Program-made: the position numbers and the translations under genes
DNA from: Stomorhina lunata
Taxonomy: Eukaryota; Arthropoda; Insecta; Diptera; Rhiniidae
Reading direction: 5' to 3'
DNA: 64,000 nucleotides
NCBI GenBank assembly: GCA_933228675.1
Contig: OW121742.1
Span: 107,524,940 to 107,588,939 of the forward strand
The notes under the pieces: model-generated
The model's database searches: none
Told to the model about the DNA's origin: nothing
Seen by the model: only the letters and a program-made list of their open reading frames with translations
Part shown: in pieces, positions 24,606-36,560 of the stretch
How positions within the stretch are numbered: the stretch's first letter is position 1
How the letters are laid out: each line of letters starts with the position of its first letter

Positions 24606-26615
24606 TCATAAGATTTCTATAGAAAAGTTCAAGATAGAAAGACATTTCTAAAGAAAAGTTTAAAATAGAAAGACATTTCTATAGAAAAGTTTAAGATAGA
24701 AACACATTTATATAGAAAACTTCATGACAGGAAAACATTTCTATTAAAAAGTTGAAAACAAGAAGCCATTTCTATTAAAAGTTCAAGATATGAAGCAATT
24801 TCTATAAAAAAAAAAAATCCAAGATATGAACAAATTTGTATAGAAAAGTTACAAATAGGAAGACGTTTCTATAGAAACGTTGACGAAAACCAAACATTTC
24901 TATAGAAAAGTTGACAAAAGACAAACGTTTCTAAAGAAATGTTGATGAATTACAAACATTTCTATGGAAAAGTTGACGAAAGGCAAATATTTCTAAAGAA
25001 AAGTTGACGAAAAGCAAACATTTCTCTAGAAAAGTTGACGAAAGCAAACATTTCTATAGAAAAGTTGACGAAAGGCAAACATTTCTATAGAAAAGTTGAC
25101 GAAAGGTAAACATGTATATAGAAAAGTTGACGAAAGCTAAACATTTCTATAGAAAAGTTGACGAAAGCCAAACATTTCTATAGAAAAGTTGACGAAAGCC
25201 AAACATTTCTATAGAAAAGTTGACGAAAGGCAAACATTTCTATAGAAAAGTTGACAAAAGGCAAACATTTCTATAGAAAAGTAGACAAGAGGCAAAAATT
25301 TCTAAAGAAAAGTTGACGAAAGACAAACAGTTCTATAAAAAAGTTGACGAAAAGCAAACAATTTCTATAGAAAAGTTGACGATAGGAAGACTTTTCTATA
25401 GAAAAGTTGACGATAGGAAGACTTTTCTATAGAAAAGTTGACGATAGGAAGACTTTTCTATAGAAAAGTTGACGATAGGAAGACTTTTCTATAGAAAAGT
25501 TGACGATAGGAAGACTTTTCTATAGAAAAGTTGACGATAGGAAGACTTTTCTATAGAAAAGTTGACGATAGGAAGACTTTTCTATAGAAAAGTTGACGAT
25601 AGGAAGACTTTTCTATAGAAAAGTTGACGATAGGAAGACTTTTCTATAGAAAAGTTGACGATAGGAATACTTTTCTATAGAAAAGTTGACAATAGGAAGA
25701 CTTTTCTATAGAAAAGTTGACGATAGGAAGACTTTTCTATAGAAAAGTTGACGATAGGAAGACTTTTCTATAGAAAAGTTGACGATAGGAAGACTTTTCT
25801 ATAGAAAAGTTGACGATAGGAAGACTTTTCTATAGAAAAGTTGACGATAGGAAGACTTTTCTATAGAAAAGTTGACGATAGGAAGACTTTTCTATAGAAA
25901 AGTTGACGATAGGAAGACTTTTCTATAGAAAAGTTGACGATAGGACAACTTTTCTATAGAAAAGTTGACGATAGGACAACTTTTCTATAGAAAAGTTGAC
26001 GATAGGAAGACTTTTCTATAGAAAAGTTGACGATAGGAAGACTTTTCTATAGATAAGTTGACGATAGGAAGACTTCTCTATAGAAAAGTTGACGATAGGA
26101 AGACTTTTCTATAGAAAAGTTGACGATAGGAAGACTTTTCTATAGAAAAGTTGACGATAGGAAGACTTTTCTATAGAAAAGTTGACGATAGGAAGACTTT
26201 TCTATAGAAAAGTTGACGATAGGAAGACTTTTCTATAGAAAAGTTGACGATAGGAAGACTTTTCTATAGAAAAGTTGACGATAGGAAGACTTCTCTATAG
26301 AAAAGTTGACGATAGGAAGACTTTTCTATAGAAAAGTTGACGATAGGAAGACTTTTCTATAGAAAAGTTGACGATAGGAAGACTTTTCTATAGAAAAGTT
26401 GACGATAGGAAGACTTTTCTATAGAAAAGTTGACGATAGGAAGACTTTTCTATAGAAAAGTTGACGATAGGAAGACTTTTCTATAGAAAAGTTGACGATA
26501 GGAAGACTTTTCTATAGAAAAGTTGACGATAGGAAGACTTTTCTATAGAAAAGTTGACGATAGGAAGACTTTTCTATAGAAAAGTTGACGATAGGAAGAC
26601 TTTTCTATAGAAAAG
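24605..26615 (-). repeat. 31-bp satellite, variant 3, block C (inverted orientation)
   Basis: About 64 units of 31 bp, the reverse complement of the block B family. The left part (about 24880-25370) carries GACGAAAGGCAAAC (the TTTGCCTTTCGTC subtype). The right part (25375-26615) carries GACGATAGGAAGAC (the CTTCCTATCGTC subtype) and is almost invariant. The left edge, 24605-24880, is degenerate. Subtype order mirrors block B about the spacer at 23.0-24.6 kb. Confidence 0.95.
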
Positions 26616-26619
26616 TGTT

Positions 26620-27436
26620 TTTTCTTCCTTTTCAAATCCTTCAAAAAACTTCTTAATGCTACGATTTAGTAAGAAACCAAAATTTCCCTTAATTTTTAAA
26701 TATTTTATTTCCGTTTGAAGAAGAATGAGTTTTCAATTCTAATTTAGCAAAAGTATAAAATTATAAAGACCAGGAGAAAGAGACAAAACCAAAAACAACA
26801 CATGAGTCCTTATTAAGGTAAGTACTAGTGTGTGTGTGAGTGTGTCGGTTGTTATCCTGTTTACATAGTCAAACACATGTATTAAGGAATGTTTCAGGGT
26901 ATAAGTAGACGAATGTTAGAGAGTTTCATGTCTGCATTTCCTTAAAACATAGACGAATTCATTCACTTGAAAGCTGAGGCTTTTTTGGGAAGGATAACTG
27001 TATGTGTGTGTGTCTATGTAAAGTTATGTGTTTTTGAATTTTTTGTTGTGTTTGGTCAGTTATGGGGTTTGGGTTTCCCAGACAACACCCTTTTCTGGGA
27101 GGTTTTTGTTTAATACCCTTAAACATATTAAGATTTTGTACGATTCATGTATTTTATTTTTTGATACTTCTTTTTGTTGTGCAATATTTGAAGCATAAGT
27201 TTAGGAGTTTGTTCGCTCTGTTAGTGTTAGTGTGTTTGTGTAATAAATTTAAACATTTTCAGACAAATGAAGCTACTAATAGTTTAAAAATGGCGCTTTA
27301 CTGTCTGATATGTTTTTTATTTTTAATAATGGATGTAGAAGAAACTGGAAATATAGAATGGCTTAAGTTAAAAGAAATTAAAGATTATTTATAGCGACAC
27401 GTAATGAAAATGTCATGGATTTGGTTATTTAAAAAA
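26620..27436. other. Non-coding spacer
   Basis: AT-rich with two short TG-rich tracts (about 26828-26845 and 27001-27012). A 110-codon open frame at 27062-27394 is hydrophobic and low-complexity, with no recognisable motif, so it is not called as a gene. Confidence 0.5.
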
Positions 27437-28035
27437 TTCACTCCGATTGAAGTTTTCTATAGAAAACTTCACTTGGATTGAAGTTTTCTATAGAAAACTT
27501 CACTCGGATTGAAGTTTTCTATAGAAAACTTCACTCGGATTGAAGTTTTCCATAGAAAACTTCACTCGGATTGAAGTTTTCAGCCCGAGTGAAGTTTTCT
27601 ATAGAAAACTTCAATCCGATTGAAGTTTTCTATAGAAAGCTTCAATCCGACTGAAGTTTTCTATAGAAAACTTCACTCGGGTTGAAGTTTTCTATGGAAA
27701 ACTTAACTCGGATTGAAGATTTCTATAGAAAACTTCGCTCGGATTGAAGTTTTTTATAGAAAACTTCACACGGATTGAAGTTTTCTATAGAAAACTTCAC
27801 TCGGAAGTTTTCTATTGAAAACTTCACTCGGATTGAAGTTTTCTATAGAAAACTTCATACGGATTGAAGTTTTCTATAGAAAACTTCACTCGGAAGTTTT
27901 CTATAGAAAACTGCACTCGAAAGTTTTCTATAGAAAACTTCACTCGGAAGTTTTCTATAGATAGTTTTCTATAGATTGAAGTTTTCTATAGAAAACTTCA
28001 CTCGGACTGAAGTTTTATATAGAAAATTTCACTCG
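27437..28035. repeat. 31-bp satellite, variant 5 (CTCGGATTGAAG linker)
   Basis: About 19 units. The core is TTTTCTATAGAAAA and the 17-bp linker is CTTCACTCGGATTGAAG, itself an imperfect palindrome (CTTCA...TGAAG). Several units near 27790-27960 lack ATTG in the linker, giving 27-bp units. Near 27585 one linker is inverted (CAGCCCGAGTGAAG). The family shares period and core with the other 31-bp satellites but no linker identity. Confidence 0.93.
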
Positions 28036-28039
28036 GATT

Positions 28040-28960
28040 TTTTTTTTTTTTTTGAAAATGGATACTTTCACTCTTTAGTGATTCAATACAAGGATAACTT
28101 TTTAAAATGGTGGTATTTCGGACCAAGTTTTGGACATTGGAAAACTTAAAATGTTTTTAGAAATAACTTCATTTTTTATTAGTTCAAAGAAAGACTGATA
28201 TGTTTGTATTTGAAAGACTAAGACATAGACTAACTTTTGAAAAAGGTGGTATTTCGGACCTTTCTTTTGTAAATAAAAAAGACTTTTTCTTTCAATAAAT
28301 TTTTTGTTTTTGAAATGAGAATACTTTTATTCTAAAGCTTATAACATTGATAACAATGAAAATATTTTGCTAAGTTTTGGCATAAATAAACATAAAACTT
28401 TAGTGATTAAATACAAGGAAAACTTTTTAAAAAGGTGTCATTTCGGACCAAATTATGGACTTTTTAAAATTTAAAATTTTTTGTAAAAAAGTTAAAAAGA
28501 CTTGTAAAAAATTTTATTTTTTTTTATATATTTTTTTTTTTTTGGAAACGTGGTACTTTCACTCTAACGCTTATAACTTTGATAATAATGAAAATATTTT
28601 GCTAATTTTTGGAATAAATTAACATTAAACTTTAGTGATTAAATACAAGGAAAACTTTTAAAAAGGTGGTACTTTGGACCAAGTTATGGACTTTTAAAAT
28701 TCTTTGTAGAAAAGTAAAGCAGACTTGCCAAAAATTTTATTTTTTTAATATTTTTTTTAATTAGGATACTTTCGCTCTAAAGCTTATAACTTTGATAATA
28801 ATGAAAATATCTTGCTATTTTTTTTTACTAAATAAATATAAAACTTTAGTGATTAAATAAAAGGAAAATTTTTTAAAAAGTTAAATTTCGGACCAAGTTA
28901 TGGACTTTTTAAAACTTAAAATGTTTTTGGAAATAAGATAATATTTTTAGCTTAAAGAAA
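28040..28960. repeat. Degenerate 214-232 bp tandem repeat
   Basis: The word CTTTAGTGATT recurs at 28073, 28398, 28630 and 28844, each followed by AATACAAGG...CTTTT, AAAAGGTGGTA, TTTCGGACCAAG and TTATGGACTTTT. The last two steps are 232 and 214 bp, and the first is longer (325). Further partial copies of TTTCGGACC occur at 28252. No coding frame. Confidence 0.85.
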
Positions 28961-28999
28961 GACTGATATGTATTTGTGATATGGTACTTGTAAGACTAA

Positions 29000-30470
29000 G
29001 ACATAGATTAAAACATAGAATAAGACTAAGACATACCTTAGGACATGGACTGATATATATGTATATACCCTAACTTTTTTATTACTTTATTTTCCTCATT
29101 ATCTCTAACTTTTGCTTTTCATACCATTCTCTATTGATATCTTCAACTCTAATACCTCTAGGAATTTTATAATTTTTCACAATTACGTTATAACAACTCT
29201 CCAGTTTCCACTCCATTATTTACAGTTTCTGATCCATCCATTTCTGGTTGTAAAACATTTTGCTTATAATCTAGAATTTTCTAAGACTTACAACACTTTA
29301 TATGTATTATCTAAGGCCAGCAACAACAACAAAAAAATTACAATAAACATCATCATGATAATGTTTTTGTAAATGATGATAATGAAGTTGAAGATTTTAA
29401 TGATTTCCCTTTCTACCAATGTCTAGAGCAAATATCTGTAGTTAGAGTCGTTTGTCGTCGCTTTAGTGGAGTAAAATTGCTGCTGCTCCCTGAAAATGTA
29501 TTTTGTTGCTGATGTTGCTTTTGCTGTTGTTTTGCTTTTTAGCATTTATTCGTATAACACTGGTGGCCTGGTTGGGGAATATTTATTTTTTGTTGACTGT
29601 AAATTAATATTATGCAGAACACACATACAGACATACATAATATATTTTATATAAGTATGTGTGTGTGTATTAAATGTTGCAGCAATTTTCTGATATTATG
29701 AAAAATGTAAGTACAACAGACAGACGTACAAAAAAAAAACTGAATGACGTACAAACAAAACAAAAAACATGCCATCATACATACGAGTATTTGTACTTAT
29801 TTTCCTATGGTTGAGTGAATTGCAAAGTCAGTTGTTTGTTAATATGTTGTATGTTGCTAATGCATGAATGTGTGTTACAACATACACAAAACACACAAGA
29901 GCAGCAAAAGCAGCAACATTATTATTACTCATACTTATAGTATTTTTCTCTTGTTTTTTGTTGTTTGGTACAGTTTAACAAATGCTTTCGTTTATGTTAT
30001 ATGTTGTATTTTATGTTGTATACTCGTATATAAGTTGTATGTCATGTCTATGTTGTACATAAATTGTATGTATGTCCGTCAGTCTGTCTATATGTTGCTG
30101 TTTCTATATGTCGGCATTTGTGTTAGAGGATTTAAGTTTCTGTGTTTTTGTAAAATTGTGTGTGTCTGTTAGAAAAAAGCAATTGCTCCACTACCCCAAA
30201 GTATTGCAAAACGATGAAAGTCAGTGTCACACAGTACAACACAACAACAGCGACAACAACAATAGCAACGTAATGAATGCGACATTTATTTAACATACAA
30301 CAAGAGCAAAAATGTTATTTAACATGATTTTTTATTATATGTAGTTTTTTTTTTGTTGCCACTAAAAACAACTACAAAGAAAAATAGTGACTAATATAAA
30401 TATTAAAAGTGATAATACCAACAACCACAAAATCGGAAAAGGAATGTTTTAGGGAAAACCATAAATCTAT
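29000..30470. other. Mostly single-copy non-coding region with simple repeats
   Basis: Contains CAA/CAG/TTG trinucleotide patches (29323, 29470-29535, 30236-30265) and short TG tracts. The open frames at 29112-29372, 29864-30172 and 30072-30293 overlap, are low-complexity and show no domain. It could be intron or UTR of a gene outside the window, but nothing here proves it. Confidence 0.5.
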
Positions 30471-33400
30471 AACTTAATCTATGTCTTAGTCTATGCCTTA
30501 GTCTATGTCTTAGTCTATGTCTTAGTCTATGTCTTAGTCTATGTCTTAGTCTATGTCTTAGTCTATGTCTTAGTCTATGTCTTAGTCTATGTCTTAGTCT
30601 ATGTCTTAGTCTATGTCTTAGTCTATGTCTTAGTCTATGTCTTAGTCTATGTCTTAGTCTATGTCTTAGTCTATGTCTTAGTCTATGTCTTAGTCTATGT
30701 CTTAGTCTATGTCTTAGTCTATGTCTTAGTCTATGTCTTAGTCTATGTCTTAGTCTATGTCTTAGTCTATGTCTTAGTCTATGTTTTAGTCTATGTCTTA
30801 GTCTATGTCTTAGTCTATGTCTTAGTCTATGTCTTAGTCTATGTCTTAGTCTATGTCTTAGTCTATGTCTTAGTCTATGTCTTAGTCTATGTCTTAGTCT
30901 ATGTCTTAGTCTATGTCTTAGTCTATGTCTTAGTCTATGTCTTAGTCTATGTCTTAGTCTATGTCTTAGTCTATGTCTTAGTCTATGTCTTAGTCTATGT
31001 CTTAGTCTATGTCTTAGTCTATGTCTTAGTCTATGTCTTAGTCTATGTCTTAGTCTATGTCTTAGTCTATGTCTTAGTCTATGTCTTAGTCTATGTCTTA
31101 GTCTATGTCTTAGTCTATGTCTTAGTCTATGTCTTAGTCTATGTCTTAGTCTATGTCTTAGTCTATGTCTTAGTCTATGTCTTAGTCTATGTCTTAGTCT
31201 ATGTCTTTGTCTTAGTCTTTGTCTTAGTCTATGTCTTAGTCTATGTCTTAGTCTATGTCTTAGTCTATGCCTTAGTCTATGTCTTAGTCTATGTCTTAGT
31301 CTATGTCTTAGTCTATGTCTTAGTCTATGTCTTAGTCTATGTCTTAGTCTATGTCTTAGTCTATGTCTTAGTCTATGTCTTAGTCTATGTCTTAGTCTAT
31401 GTCTTAGTCTATGTCTTAGTCTATGTCTTAGTCTATGTCTTAGTCTATGTCTTAGTCTATGTCTTAGTCTATGTCTTAGTCTATGTCTTAGTCTATGTCT
31501 TAGTCTATGTCTTAGTCTATGTCTTAGTCTGTGTCTTAGTCTATGTCTTAGTCTATGTCTTAGTCTATGTCTTAGTCTATGTCTTGGTCTATGTCTTAGT
31601 CTATGTCTTAGTTCATGTCTTAGTCTATGTCTTAGTCTATGTCTTAGTCTATGTCTTAGTCTATGTCTTAGTCTATGTCTTAGTCTATGTCTTAGTCTAT
31701 GTCTTAGTCTATGTCTTAGTCTATGTCTTAGTCTATGTCTTAGTCTATGTCTTAGTCTATGTCTTAGTCTATGTCTTAGTCTATGTCTTAGTCTATGTCT
31801 TAGTCTATGTCTTAGTCTATGTCTTAGTCTATGTCTTAGTCTATGTCTTAGTCTATGTCTTAGTCTATGTCTTAGTCTATGTCTTAGTCTATGTCTTAGT
31901 CTATGTCTTAGTCTATGTCTTAGTCTATGTCTTAGTCTATGTCTTAGTCTATGTCTTAGTCTATGTCTTAGTCTATGTCTTAGTCTATGTCTTAGTCTAT
32001 GTCTTAGTCTATGTCTTAGTCTATGTCTTAGTCTATGTCTTAGTCTATGTCTTAGTCTATGTCTTAGTCTATGTCTTAGTCTATGTCTTAGTCTATGTCT
32101 TAGTCTATGTCTTAGTCTATGTCTTAGTCTATGTCTTAGTCTATGTCTTAGTCTATGTCTTAGTCTATGTCTTAGTCTATGTCTTAGTCTATGTCTTAGT
32201 CTATGTCTTAGTCTATGTCTTAGTCTATGTCTTAGTCTATGTCTTAGTCTATGTCTTAGTCTATGCTTAGTCTATGTCTTAGTCTATGTCTTAGTCTATG
32301 TCTTAGTCTATGTCTTAGTCTATGTCTTAGTCTATGTCTTAGTCTATGTCTTAGTCTATGTCTTAGTCTATGTCTTAGTCTATGTCTTAGTCTATGTCTT
32401 AGTCTATGTCTTAGTCTATGTCTTAGTCTATGTCTTAGTCTATGTCTTAGTCTATGTCTTAGTCTATGTCTTAGTCTATGACTTAGTCTATGTCTTAGTC
32501 TATGTCTTAGTCTATGTCTTAGTCTATGTCTTAGTCTATGTCTTAGGCTATGTCTTAGTCTATGTCTTAGTCTATGTCTTAGTCTATGTCTTAGTCTATG
32601 TCTTAGTCTATGTCTTAGTCTATGTCTTAGTCTATGTCTTAGTCTATGTCTTAGTCTATGTCTTAGTCTATGTCTTAGTCTTTGTCTTAGTCTATGTCTT
32701 AGGCTATGTCTTAGTCTATGTCTTAGTCTATGTCTTAGTCTATGTCTTAGTCTATGTCTTAGTCTATGTCTTAGTCTATGTCTTAGTCTATGTCTTAGTC
32801 TATGTCTTAGTCTATGTCTTAGTCTGTGTCTTAGTCTATGTCTTAGTCTATGTCTTAGTCTATGTCTTAGTCTATGTCTTAGTCTATGTCTTAGTCTATG
32901 TCTTAGTCCATGTCTTAGGCTATGTCTTAGTCTATGTCTTAGTCTATGTCTTAGTCTATGTCTTAGTCTATGTCTTAGTCTATGTCTTAGTCTATGTCTT
33001 AGTCTATGTCTTAGTCTATGTCTTAGTCTATGTCTTAGTCTATGTCTTAGTCTGTGTCTTAGTCTATGTCTTAGTCTATGTCTTAGTCTATGTCTTAGTC
33101 TATGTCTTAGTCTATATCTTAGTGTATATCTTAGTGTATGTCTTAGTCTATGTCTTGGTCTATGTCTTAGTCTATGTCTTAGTTCATGTCTTAGTCTATG
33201 TCTTAGTCTATGTCTTAGTCTATGTCTTAGTCTATGTCTTAGTCTATGTCTTAGTCTATGTCTTAGTCTATGTCTTAGTCTATGTCTTAGTCTATGTCTT
33301 AGTCTATGTCTTAGTCTATGTCTTAGTCTATGTCTTAGTCTATGTCTTAGTCTATGTCTTAGTCTATGTCTTAGTCTATGTCTTAGTCTATGTCTTAGTC

Positions 33401-34635
33401 TATGTCTTAGTCTATGTCTTAGTCTATGTCTTAGTCTATGTCTTAGTCTATGTCTTAGTCTATGTCTTAGTCTATGTCTTAGTCTATGTCTTAGTCTATG
33501 TCTTAGTCTATGTCTTAGTCTATGTCTTAGTCTATGTCTTAGTCTATGTCTTAGTCTATGTCTTAGTCTATGTCTTAGTCTATGTCTTAGTCTATGTCTT
33601 AGTCTATGTCTTAGTCTATGTCTTAGTCTATGTCTTAGTCTATGTCTTAGTCTATGTCTTAGTCTATGTCTTAGTCTATGTCTTAGTCTATGTCTTAGTC
33701 TATGTCTTAGTCTATGTCTTAGTCTATGTCTTAGTCTATGTCTTAGTCTATGTCTTAGTCTATGTCTTAGTCTATGTCTTAGTCTATGTCTTAGTCTATG
33801 TCTTAGTCTATGTCTTAGTCTATGTCTTAGTCTATGTCTTAGTCTATATGTTAGTTTATTTCTTAGTCTATGCCTTAGTCTTAGTCTATGTCTTAGTCTA
33901 TGTTTTAGTCTATGTCTTAGTCTATGTCTTAGTCTATGTCTTAGTCTATGTTTTAGTCTATGTCTTAGTCTATGTCTTAGTCTATGTGTTAGTCTATGTC
34001 TTAGTCTATGTCTTAGTCTATGTCTTAGTCTATGTCTTAGTCTATGTGTTAGTCTATGTCTTAGTCTATGTCTTAGTCTATGTCTTAGTCTATGTCTTAG
34101 TCTATGTCTTAGTCTATGTCTTAGTCTATGTCTTAGTCTATGTCTTAGTCTATGTCTTAGTCTATGTCCTAGTCTATGTCTTAGTCTATGTCTTAGTCTA
34201 TGTCTTAGTCTATGTCTTAGTCTATGTCTTAGTCTATGTCTTAGTCTATGGGTTAGTCTATGTCTTAGTCTATATCTTAGTCTATGTCTTAGTCTATGTC
34301 TTAGTCTATGTCTTAGTCTATGTCTTAGTCTATGTCTTAGTCTATGTCTTAGTCTATGTCTTAGTCTATGTCTTAGTCTATGTCCTAGTCTATGTCTTAG
34401 TCTATGTCTTAGTCTATGTCTTAGTCTATGTCTTAGCCTATATGTTAGTTTATTTCTTAGTTTATTTCTTAGTCTATGTCTTAGTCTTTGTCTTAGTCTA
34501 TGTCTTAGTCTATGTTTAAGTCTATATCTTAGTCTATGTCTTAGTCTATATCTTAGTCTATGTCTTAGTCTATGTCTTAGTCTATGTGTTAGTTTATGTC
34601 TTAGTCTATGTCTTAGTCTGTGTCTTAGTCTATGA
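30470..34635 (+). repeat. 12-bp satellite (TATGTCTTAGTC)n
   Basis: About 347 tandem copies of TATGTCTTAGTC over 4.2 kb. Because 12 is divisible by 3 and two + frames of the unit lack stops, it creates long false open frames: Tyr-Val-Leu-Val repeats at 31584-32270 and 33122-34519, and Leu-Ser-Leu-Cys repeats at 32263-32481. A 1-bp deletion at about 32265 (TATGCTTAG) switches frame. Variant units (TTGG, TTCATG, TATATG, GTGTTAG) cluster toward the right end. Confidence 0.97.
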
Positions 34636-34721
34636 GATTGAAACTAGTTTTAAATATAAATACATATGAAATTGTTTTCTTTATAACTCTTAAATAATTA
34701 AGATTTTAGTTTTAATTTTTT

Positions 34722-36560
34722 TTTCGTATTATTTCTTATTATGTTAAGAATTGTTATGCCAAATTTGGTTTAAAAATATTATGGTGTTTGGAGGTTATAA
34801 GCAAATTAATTTTGTGAGGTTAGGTTGAAAAACTTTTTTCTCCTTAGCTGTTTTCAAAAAATTTTAAAGAAAAAATATTTTTTATAATTTAGGAAAATTT
34901 CATAATATTTTAAAAAATATTTGAGGTCAAAATTTAGCTACTTTTTAAGGAAAATACTTTTAGAGATTTTCAAGTTTTCCATAAAATTCAAAACAAAATA
35001 TTTCGTATTATTTCTTATTACGTAAGGAAATGTTATGCCGAATTTGGTTTAAAAATCTTGAGGTGTTTGGGAGTTATAAGCAAATGAATTTTGTGAGGTT
35101 AAGTAGAGAAACTTTTTTCTCTTTAGCTGTTTTCAAAAAACTTTTAAGGAAAAATATTCTTTATAATTTAAGGAAATTTCATAATATTTTAAAAAATATT
35201 TGAGCTCAAAATTTAGCTACTTTTTAGAAAAAATACTTTTAAAGATTTTAAGGTTTTTCATAAAATTCAAAACAAAATATTTCGTATTATTTCTTATTAT
35301 GTTAAGAAATGTTATGCCAAATTTGATTTAAAAATCTTGAGGTGTTTGGGAGTTATAAGCAAATTAAATTTTTGAGGTTAGGTTGAAAAACTTTTTTTTC
35401 TTTAGCAGTTTTCAAAAAATTTTTAATTGAAAATATTCTTTATGATTTAAGGAAATTTCATATTATTTTAAAAAATATTTGAGCTCAGAATTTAGCTACT
35501 TTTAAGGAAAAATACTTTTAAGGATTTTCAAGTTTTTCATTAAATTCAAAACAAAATATTTCGTATTATTTCTTATTATGTAAGGAAATGTTATGCCGAA
35601 TTTGGCTTAAAAATCTTGAGGTGTTAGGGAGTTATAAGCATATGAATTTTGTGAGGTTAGGTTGAAAAACTTTTTTCTCCTTAGCTGTTTTCAAAAAATT
35701 TTGAAGTAAAAAATGTTTTAGCTCAAATTTAGCTACTTTTTAGGAAAAATACTTTTAAGGATTTTTAAGTTGTTCATTAAATTCAAAACAAAATATTTCG
35801 TATTATTTCTCATTATGTTAAGAAATTTTATGCCCAATTTGGTTTGAAAATCTTGAGGTGTTTGGGAGTTACAAACAAATTAAATTTGTGAGGTTAGGTT
35901 GAAAAACTTTTTTCTCCTTAGCTGTTTTTAAAAAATTTTGAAGTAAAAAATGTTTTAGCTCAAATTTAGCTACTTTTTAGGAAAAATACTTTTAAGGATT
36001 TTTAAGTTGTTCATTAAATTCAAAACAAAATATTTCGTATTATTTCTTATTATGTTAAGAAATTTTATGCCCAATTTGGTTTGAAAATCTTTAGGTGTTT
36101 GGGAGTTATAATCAAATTAAATTTGTGAGGTTAGGTTGAAAAACTTTTTTCTCCTTAGCTGTTTTCAAAAAATTTTAAAGAAAAAATATTTTTTATAATT
36201 TAGGAAAATTTCATAATATTTTAAAAAATATTTGAGGTCAAAATTTAGCTACTTTTTGGGGAAAATATTTTTAAAGATTTTCAAGTTTTCCATAAAATTC
36301 AAAACAAAATATTTCGTATTATTTCTTCTAATGCAAGGAAATGTTATGCCGAATTTGGTTAAAAAATCTTGAGGCGTTTGGGAGTTATAAGCAAATGAAT
36401 TTTGTGAGGTTAAGTTGAAAAACTTTTTTCCCCTTAGCTGTTTTCAAAAAATTTTTAAGGAAAAATATTCTTTATAGTTTAAGGAAATTTAGTAATATTT
36501 TAAAAAATAGTTGAGCTCAAAATTTAGCTGCTTTTTAGGGAAATACTTTTATTGGCTATG
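34722..36560. repeat. 279-bp tandem satellite, seven units
   Basis: The marker TTTCGTATTATTTCT begins at 34722, 35001, 35280, 35559, 35796, 36033 and 36312, giving steps of 279, 279, 279, 237, 237 and 279 bp. The two 237-bp units share the same 42-bp internal deletion (the segment after TTTTCAAAAAATTTTGAAG). Conserved landmarks are GGTGTTTGGGAGTTATAA, GAGGTTAGGTTGAAAAAC and AATTTAGCTACTTTTT. No open frame is shared by the units. Confidence 0.95.

Noticed and set aside
27062..27394. Hydrophobic 110-codon open frame
   Set aside because: No motif, TG-rich leader and low-complexity composition; similar frames arise by chance in this base composition.
31584..34519. Long open frames of 228 and 465 residues (Tyr-Val-Leu-Val repeats)
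   Set aside because: They are translations of a 12-bp satellite whose length is divisible by 3. A 1-bp deletion simply switches to another repeat frame, and no non-repeat sequence is included.
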